Assembly (NCBI GenBank): GCA_023621895.1 | Contig: JAMOAF010000030.1 | Location: 1-10,833 of the forward strand | Length of the DNA stretch: 10,833 bases | Reading direction: 5' to 3' | Origin: Planctomycetota bacterium | Lineage (GTDB): Bacteria; Planctomycetota; Planctomycetia; Pirellulales; Thermoguttaceae | Shown: in pieces, positions 7,289 through 10,833 of the stretch | Layout: each line of letters starts with the position of its first letter | Numbering within the stretch: the stretch's first letter is position 1 | The notes under the pieces: model-generated | What the model was told of the DNA's origin: nothing | What the model saw: only the letters and a program-made list of their open reading frames with translations | Database searches by the model: none | Translations under genes and position numbers: made by a program

Positions 7289-8023
7289 TCATTCGATGCT
7301 CTTGATGCGGATGTTCTTGTACTCCGCCCACATCGGATTGCCGGCATGCAGTTGCAGGGCGAGGATGCCGTCGCGGAGCGCAAGGGCCGGGCTGTCGGTG
7401 AAATCGAGGATCAGCGCGCCGTTCAAGTAGTGCTGGATGTGATTTCCCTTGGCGATAATGACCACGTCGTTCCAGTCGTCGAGCTTGAACAGCTTCTTGA
7501 AGCCTTCCTGGTCGATCAGCGTGCCGGTCACCCTTTTGCCGCCCTCTTCCCAGACGGCCTTCTCGCCAACCAGGCAGATGCGGCCGCGCTTGCCCCCCTC
7601 GTCGTAGATGAACCCGGAGACGCTCGGCAGGACAACCTCGTTGCGAATCTCGTGCTGGTAACCGCGGACGACCCACGCGTTGCGGAGTTTGCCCTCGGTG
7701 ATGTGCTTCGACCGGTATTGTATCCCGGAGTTGTTCGTGGCCGCGCAGCGGAACGACAGCCGCAACTGGAAATCCTTGGTCACGGCGTCTTTCGAGATCA
7801 GGAAGGTATTGCCCTGGGCGGGATTCTCGGCGGTCGTCTCACCGCGAATCGCGCCGTCCTTGACCGACCACAGGCGCGGATCGCCGTCCCAACCGGTCAG
7901 GTCCTTGCCGTTGAAGAGCTGGATCATGCCCGCCGGCTCGGGCGGCGCGGTCCGCGGCCCCTCCGCGGCATAGGCAGTCAAGGCAAACGAAGCGATGCAG
8001 GCGAGCGTCAAGCAGCGGACCAT
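7289..8023 (-). CDS. Exported DUF1080 / 3-keto-disaccharide hydrolase domain protein
   Basis: 244 residues from the ATG at 8023-8021. GGAG lies 7 nt upstream and a clear signal peptide follows (MVRCLTLACIASFALTAYAA, cut after AYA or YAA). The frame is open to an ATG at 8128, but that start lies upstream of the predicted transcription start and would bury the signal peptide. Residues about 32-243 are one DUF1080 (PF06439) domain, a concanavalin-like beta sandwich. Its usual landmarks are present: IQLFNGKDLTGW (34-45), the LWSVKDGAI strand, NNSGIQYRS (97-105), GYQHEI (121-126) and LQLHAGNPMWAEYKNIRIK near the end. Family members act on 3-keto-glycosides as hydrolases or lyases; others are untested. 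It normally needs a Gfo/Idh-type oxidoreductase to make the keto sugar, and none is in the window. It is the first gene of the minus-strand series and probably acts in the periplasm. Confidence 0.9.
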   Translation of the reverse strand: MVRCLTLACIASFALTAYAAEGPRTAPPEPAGMIQLFNGKDLTGWDGDPRLWSVKDGAIRGETTAENPAQGNTFLISKDAVTKDFQLRLSFRCAATNNSGIQYRSKHITEGKLRNAWVVRGYQHEIRNEVVLPSVSGFIYDEGGKRGRICLVGEKAVWEEGGKRVTGTLIDQEGFKKLFKLDDWNDVVIIAKGNHIQHYLNGALILDFTDSPALALRDGILALQLHAGNPMWAEYKNIRIKSIE

Positions 8024-8028
8024 GATGT

Positions 8029-8034
8029 CTCTCC
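8029..8034 (-). promoter_or_regulatory. Ribosome binding site fixing the DUF1080 start
   Basis: Minus-strand GGAGAG, with its GGAG core 7 nt before the ATG at 8023-8021, is a strong Shine-Dalgarno match. It selects this ATG over the upstream in-frame ATG at 8128. Confidence 0.7.
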
Positions 8035-8071
8035 GAGATTCAAGAAGTGCCGGAAGGGTGATCAGCCTGCA

Positions 8072-8101
8072 ATTATGGCCGATTGCCGATGGCCGTGGCA
8101 A
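8072..8101 (-). promoter_or_regulatory. Sigma70-like promoter for the DUF1080-led minus-strand series
   Basis: Minus strand TTGCCA (8101-8096), an 18-bp spacer and CATAAT (8077-8072). Each hexamer matches five of six consensus bases. Transcription would start near 8065, giving a leader of about 40 nt with a good ribosome binding site. A GCCGAT direct repeat lies within the spacer. Planctomycete promoters are poorly defined, so use in vivo is inferred. Confidence 0.55.
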
Positions 8102-8145
8102 GTCCGCGTCTCCGGCACGACAAGGCATCTCCGCCGCGCGATTCG

Positions 8146-8175
8146 TTGACTTGCGGCGTTGAGACTGCCCATAAT
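8146..8175 (+). promoter_or_regulatory. Sigma70-like promoter for the sulfatase gene
   Basis: TTGACT (8146-8151), an 18-bp spacer and CATAAT (8170-8175). Each hexamer matches five of six consensus bases. The start point would be near 8182, which leaves a leader of about 160 nt before the sulfatase ATG at 8345 and rules out the earlier in-frame ATG at 8159. The two divergent -35 elements are 44 bp apart. Confidence 0.55.
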
Positions 8176-8234
8176 CGGGCCAGGCGATCCGTTACACCCG
8201 GGGTCGGCGCGAGGGGGGCGGTCCGATTTCCCCG

Positions 8235-8265
8235 CAGGCAGGCCTCTCCGGGCGGTCGCTGCCTG
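8235..8265 (+). other. Stem-loop in the sulfatase leader
   Basis: CAGGCAG (8235-8241) pairs perfectly with CTGCCTG (8259-8265) around a 17-nt loop. It lies inside the predicted 5' leader of the sulfatase mRNA. I recognise no known riboswitch class. Confidence 0.35.
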
Positions 8266-8278
8266 GCGCGAGAATGGC

Positions 8279-8303
8279 GACAGCCGCCGCCAGCGGTTCT
8301 GTC
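8279..8303 (+). other. Bulged stem-loop in the sulfatase leader
   Basis: GACAG (8279-8283) pairs with CTGTC (8299-8303), and the next CCGC (8284-8287) pairs with GCGG (8293-8296), with TT (8297-8298) bulged and a 5-nt loop. The 9-bp stem ends 41 nt before the start codon, leaving the ribosome binding site free. Confidence 0.35.
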
Positions 8304-8333
8304 TTCACGTTCCATGCATTTGGATCGCCCTGG

Positions 8334-8337
8334 GGAG
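8334..8337 (+). promoter_or_regulatory. Ribosome binding site fixing the sulfatase start
   Basis: GGAG lies 7 nt before the ATG at 8345-8347. The frame is open upstream to an ATG at 8159, but this site and the signal peptide directly after 8345 select the later start. Confidence 0.7.
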
Positions 8338-8344
8338 AAAACCA

Positions 8345-10519
8345 ATGAAGCACCCGGCAATTATTCTTGTCGCGCTCCTCGCCGTCGCCGCGGCGAGCGC
8401 TGCCGCCCAAGAGCGGCCCAACGTGGTCCTGATCATGTCCGATGACATGGGCTTTTCCGACCTCGGCTGCTACGGCGGCGAGGTGCGGACGCCCGTCCTT
8501 GACGGGCTGGCCGAAGCGGGCCTGCGGTTCACGCAGTTTTACAACACCGCCCGATGCTGCCCCACCCGGGCGTCGCTGCTCACCGGGCTCTATCCGCACC
8601 AGGCCGGCGTGGGGCACATGCTCGGAGAGACGGGATTGAAGGGATATACGAGCGGCCTGAATCGCCAATCCATGACGATCGCCGAAGTCATGCGCACGGC
8701 CGGCTATCGCACGTATATGGCCGGCAAGTGGCACGTGACGCGCCAGACGCGGCCCGAAACGGCGGAGGGGAAATTCAACTGGCCCTTGCAGCGCGGATTT
8801 GACCGGTTCTTCGGCACGATCCACGGCGCGGGCAGCTACTATGACCCCTCGTCGCTGACGTGCGACAACGAGTCGATCCCGCCCGACGGACCCGGCTTCT
8901 ATTACACCGACGCGATCAGCGACCGCGCCGCCGGGTACGTCCGCGATCACGCGCGCGATCATGGCGGCGAGCCGTTTTTCATGTACGTGGCCTACACGGC
9001 CGCGCATTGGCCGATGCACGCCCCGCCGGAGGATATCCGCAAGTACGACGGGGTCTATGACTGCGGCTGGGACGCGATCCGCGAGGCGCGGTATCGCCGC
9101 GTCAAGGAGCTGGGCCTGGTTGATCCCGGTTGGGCGATGACCCCCCGCGATCCGAAATCGCCCGACTGGAAAGAAGCCCCCGACAAGGAGTGGGAAATCG
9201 CGCTGATGCAGGTCTACGCGGCGATGATCGACCGCATGGACCAGGGGATCGGCCGGATCGTTGCCGCCCTGAAAGAGACGGGCCGGTTCGACGACACGCT
9301 GGTTCTTTTCCTTCAAGACAACGGCGGCTGCGCCGAACCGATGGGCCGGGGCGATTCGATCACCTACAAAACCGACCCGGAGAAGATCGAGCCGATGCGG
9401 CCCGGAGAACTACAGACCGAGATGATCCCGCCGCGGACGCGCGACGGAAAACCCACGCGCCAAGGGCGCGGGGTGATGCCGGGGCCGGCCGACACCTTCC
9501 TCGGCTACGGGCTGTCGTGGGCGAATGCGTCCAACACGCCCTTCCGCGAGTACAAGCATTGGGTGCACGAGGGGGGCATCTCCACGCCGCTGATCGCGCA
9601 TTGGCCGCGGGGCATCGCCGCCGAGCGGCGGGGCAAGCTGGAGCACCAGCCCGGCCACCTGATCGACATCATGGCGACCTGCGTCGATCTGGCCGGGGCG
9701 GAATACCCCAAAGTCTTCGGCGGCGAGCCGATCACCCCGCTGGAGGGAACGAGCTTGCGGCCGGCGCTTGCGGGCCGGCCGCTCGAGCGGTCCAACCCGA
9801 TTTTCTGGGAGCACGAGGGAAATTGCGCCGTCCGCGACGGAAAGTGGAAGCTGGTGCGGAAAGGGAACATGAACACCGGCAAGATGTCGGCCTGGGAGCT
9901 CTACGACATGCAGGCCGACCGGACGGAGCTCCATGATCTGGCGGCCGAAATGCCCGAACGGGTGCAAGCCATGTCCGAAGCTTGGGAAGCCTGGGCGAAG
10001 CGTGCGCTGGTCAAACCCTGGCCCTGGGGAATGAAGCAGAAACCCGCCGGAAAAAGCAACAAGAAGAAAGTGTTCGAACTGGGCTCCGGCGCGGAGTTGC
10101 CGCGGGAAGACGCTCCCCAGACCGGGGGCCAGTCGCTGGCGATCGAAGTCACCCTGGAGGCGCCGGGTGAAGGCGTGATTGTCGCACAAGGCGGCGTCAG
10201 CCACGGCTATTCGCTGTTCGTCAAGGATGGCAAACCGATCTTCGCCATGCGCCACGCGGGCAAGATGACGCTGATCGCCGGCACGTCGCCGCTGCCCCCT
10301 GGGCCGTCGGTGATCCGTGTCAAGCTGGCCGTTTCGGGCGAGACCACGGTCGAGGTCAACGGAGCGGAAGTCGCCAGGGCCAAGGCCCCCGGCCCGATCG
10401 CCACGCCGGTTGAGGGGCTGACCGTCGGGCGCGACGGGGGCGACCCGGTCGGGCCGTATGCCGGTCCGGAGGCGTTTCAAGGCAAACTGGAAAAACTGGT
10501 GGTCCGGCTGGGGGGGTGA
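8345..10519 (+). CDS. Exported type I sulfatase with C-terminal lectin-like domain
   Basis: 724 residues from the ATG at 8345. Residues 1-22 are a signal peptide with a likely cut near ASA-AAQ. The sulfatase domain (about 23-550) begins RPNVVLIMSDDMGFSDLGCYGG. The active-site signature is CCPTRASLLTG at 71-81: Cys71 is the residue converted to formylglycine. Metal ligands fit D33, D34, D325 and N326; further family residues are K128 in MAGKWH, H221 in AAHWPMHAP and K404 in NTPFREYKHWVHEGG. The form is arylsulfatase-like (S1 family); subfamily and sulfate ester are not assignable by eye. After a Lys-rich linker (564-575), residues about 590-724 form a LamG/concanavalin-like beta sandwich (GYSLFVKDGKPIFAMRH, then GKLEKLVVRLGG), probably substrate-binding or structural. 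It is divergent from the DUF1080 gene and probably removes sulfate from an extracellular or periplasmic glycan. Maturation needs a formylglycine-generating enzyme encoded elsewhere. Confidence 0.93.
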   Translation: MKHPAIILVALLAVAAASAAAQERPNVVLIMSDDMGFSDLGCYGGEVRTPVLDGLAEAGLRFTQFYNTARCCPTRASLLTGLYPHQAGVGHMLGETGLKGYTSGLNRQSMTIAEVMRTAGYRTYMAGKWHVTRQTRPETAEGKFNWPLQRGFDRFFGTIHGAGSYYDPSSLTCDNESIPPDGPGFYYTDAISDRAAGYVRDHARDHGGEPFFMYVAYTAAHWPMHAPPEDIRKYDGVYDCGWDAIREARYRRVKELGLVDPGWAMTPRDPKSPDWKEAPDKEWEIALMQVYAAMIDRMDQGIGRIVAALKETGRFDDTLVLFLQDNGGCAEPMGRGDSITYKTDPEKIEPMRPGELQTEMIPPRTRDGKPTRQGRGVMPGPADTFLGYGLSWANASNTPFREYKHWVHEGGISTPLIAHWPRGIAAERRGKLEHQPGHLIDIMATCVDLAGAEYPKVFGGEPITPLEGTSLRPALAGRPLERSNPIFWEHEGNCAVRDGKWKLVRKGNMNTGKMSAWELYDMQADRTELHDLAAEMPERVQAMSEAWEAWAKRALVKPWPWGMKQKPAGKSNKKKVFELGSGAELPREDAPQTGGQSLAIEVTLEAPGEGVIVAQGGVSHGYSLFVKDGKPIFAMRHAGKMTLIAGTSPLPPGPSVIRVKLAVSGETTVEVNGAEVARAKAPGPIATPVEGLTVGRDGGDPVGPYAGPEAFQGKLEKLVVRLGG

Positions 10520-10600
10520 CTCTTCCGTGCTTCCCCAGGCTAACTGTGCGGGGCTGCTAAATCGACCTGCGTGATTCGTGGAAAAAGCGGCTGTTATTCA

Positions 10601-10688
10601 GATAGCCGCGTGGGCTTGCCCCGCGCTTCGTTATGTACGGGTTGTGCCGCAGCACAGGCGCGCCGCGGGACAAGCGCACGCGGCTATC
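10601..10688. repeat. 88-bp imperfect inverted-repeat element with internal hairpin
   Basis: The 25-bp arms at 10601-10625 and 10664-10688 are reverse complements at 23 of 25 positions, beginning GATAGCCGCGTG and ending CACGCGGCTATC. The two mismatches are at 10613 and 10619. The 38-bp interior contains a second hairpin, TGTGC-CGCA-GCACA (10643-10656). The whole could fold as one long stem with an inner stem-loop. It has the look of a REP/BIME or small non-autonomous mobile element; no coding capacity. Confidence 0.75.
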
Positions 10689-10752
10689 AGGCTCTCATGA
10701 ATTCCTCCCGGAATCACGCTAGCTCATTTAGCCACCCGTTTGATGTACCGGG

Positions 10753-10786
10753 CTTGCAGATTAGAAATCCATTTCTAAAATGCAAG
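10753..10786. promoter_or_regulatory. 34-bp AT-rich dyad immediately before a start codon, possible operator
   Basis: TTAGAAAT (10761-10768), CC, ATTTCTAA (10771-10778) is a perfect 8-bp dyad. Beyond a 2-bp mismatch on each side, CTTGCA (10753-10758) and TGCAAG (10781-10786) are also perfect reverse complements. So 14 of 16 positions pair about one centre. The 2-nt centre is too tight for a good RNA loop, which favours a protein-binding dyad over a terminator. It ends one base before the ATG at 10788. A -10-like TAAAAT (10776-10781) lies within the dyad but too close to the ATG for a normal leader. Confidence 0.5.
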
Positions 10787-10787
10787 A

Positions 10788-10833
10788 ATGATCCCTCGCC
10801 GAATCACTCAAACCGTCCAACGCCGCCTCGAGG
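10788..10833 (+). CDS. N-terminal fragment of a gene leaving the window, possible AAA_14/DUF4143 ATPase
   Basis: An ATG at 10788-10790 opens a frame that stays open to the window edge and encodes MIPRRITQTVQRRLE. The short basic opening ending in a helix resembles the start of the ATP-binding proteins with AAA_14 and DUF4143 domains, where a Walker A motif follows within about 20 residues; that motif is outside the window. With only 15 codons this is a weak resemblance and the frame itself could be chance. No clear ribosome binding site is seen, since the 34-bp dyad occupies the place. Confidence 0.3.
   Translation, partial: MIPRRITQTVQRRLE

Larger units (their letters stand above)
10520..10787. 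other. Intergenic region downstream of the sulfatase
   Basis: No credible gene is seen on either strand. It holds the 88-bp inverted-repeat element, a small ATTCC/GGAAT hairpin (10701-10714) and the 34-bp AT-rich dyad. No hairpin followed by a U-run directly follows the sulfatase stop; the 88-bp inverted repeat is the best candidate for a transcript-ending structure. The right half is clearly less GC-rich than the flanking genes. Confidence 0.6.

Noticed and set aside
8024..8128. 35-residue N-terminal extension of the DUF1080 protein
   Set aside because: It overlaps the minus promoter, has no ribosome binding site and would put charged residues before the signal peptide.
5312..8149. Chain of + strand open frames opposite the hydrolase, zupT and DUF1080 genes
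   Set aside because: Each is antisense to a gene with intact family motifs and none has a ribosome binding site with a plausible protein start.
8159..8344. 62-residue N-terminal extension of the sulfatase
   Set aside because: It starts before the predicted transcription start (about 8182), would bury the signal peptide, and the GGAG at 8334-8337 points to 8345.
8192..10480. Minus-strand open frames opposite the sulfatase (8192-9316 and 9410-10480)
   Set aside because: They are His/Arg/Gly-rich without domains and antisense to an intact sulfatase; the first also runs through the sulfatase leader.
10530..10560. Intrinsic terminator directly after the sulfatase
   Set aside because: Only a 4-bp CCCC/GGGG pairing with a long loop and no U-run is seen.
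1..10833. CRISPR array, tRNA, rRNA, prophage or transposase
   Set aside because: No regularly spaced direct repeats, no tRNA-like cloverleaf and no related protein motifs were seen on either strand.

Overview
The window is GC-rich DNA, most likely from a planctomycete (Planctomycetota, Pirellulales-like). This assignment is by gene content, not by a marker gene. The grounds are a DUF1080 (3-keto-disaccharide hydrolase) protein, an SHD1 domain joined to a PQQ-type beta-propeller, a sulfatase with an extra C-terminal lectin-like domain, and a long GH123/DUF4091-type glycosidase. This mix is typical of the exported sugar-degrading repertoire of that phylum. No rRNA, tRNA, CRISPR array, transposase or phage gene was seen.

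Layout. Bases 1-81 are the end of an unidentified + strand gene. It converges on a five-gene minus-strand series, read from right to left: DUF1080 protein (8023-7289), ZIP/ZupT metal transporter (7241-6339), membrane-anchored HSL-type alpha/beta hydrolase (6328-5180), SHD1-PQQ propeller protein (5036-3324) and GH123/DUF4091 glycosidase (3322-242). Gaps are 47, 10, 143 and 1 nt, so genes 1-3 and genes 4-5 look like two tightly linked blocks, possibly one operon. Divergent from it, a type I sulfatase runs 8345-10519 on the + strand. The 321-bp divergent intergenic region holds two mirror-placed sigma70-like promoters, each with an 18-bp spacer and the same CATAAT -10 hexamer. The last 314 bp contain an 88-bp imperfect inverted-repeat element, a 34-bp AT-rich dyad, and immediately after it the first 15 codons of a gene that leaves the window.

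How the genes may work together. Four products carry export signals (DUF1080, PQQ propeller, glycosidase, sulfatase) and two are membrane proteins. Desulfation by the sulfatase, hydrolysis of an amino-sugar or related linkage by the GH123-like enzyme, and cleavage of a 3-keto-glycoside by the DUF1080 protein would fit breakdown of a sulfated glycan in the cell envelope or outside the cell. The substrate cannot be read from the sequence. The oxidoreductase that would make the 3-keto sugar, a sulfatase-maturing enzyme and any dedicated glycan importer are all absent from this window.

I see no clearly undescribed system. The most unusual signals are non-coding: the mirrored promoter pair, the 88-bp inverted repeat, the 34-bp dyad abutting a start codon, and a hairpin repeat that appears to form the tail of a protein-coding gene.
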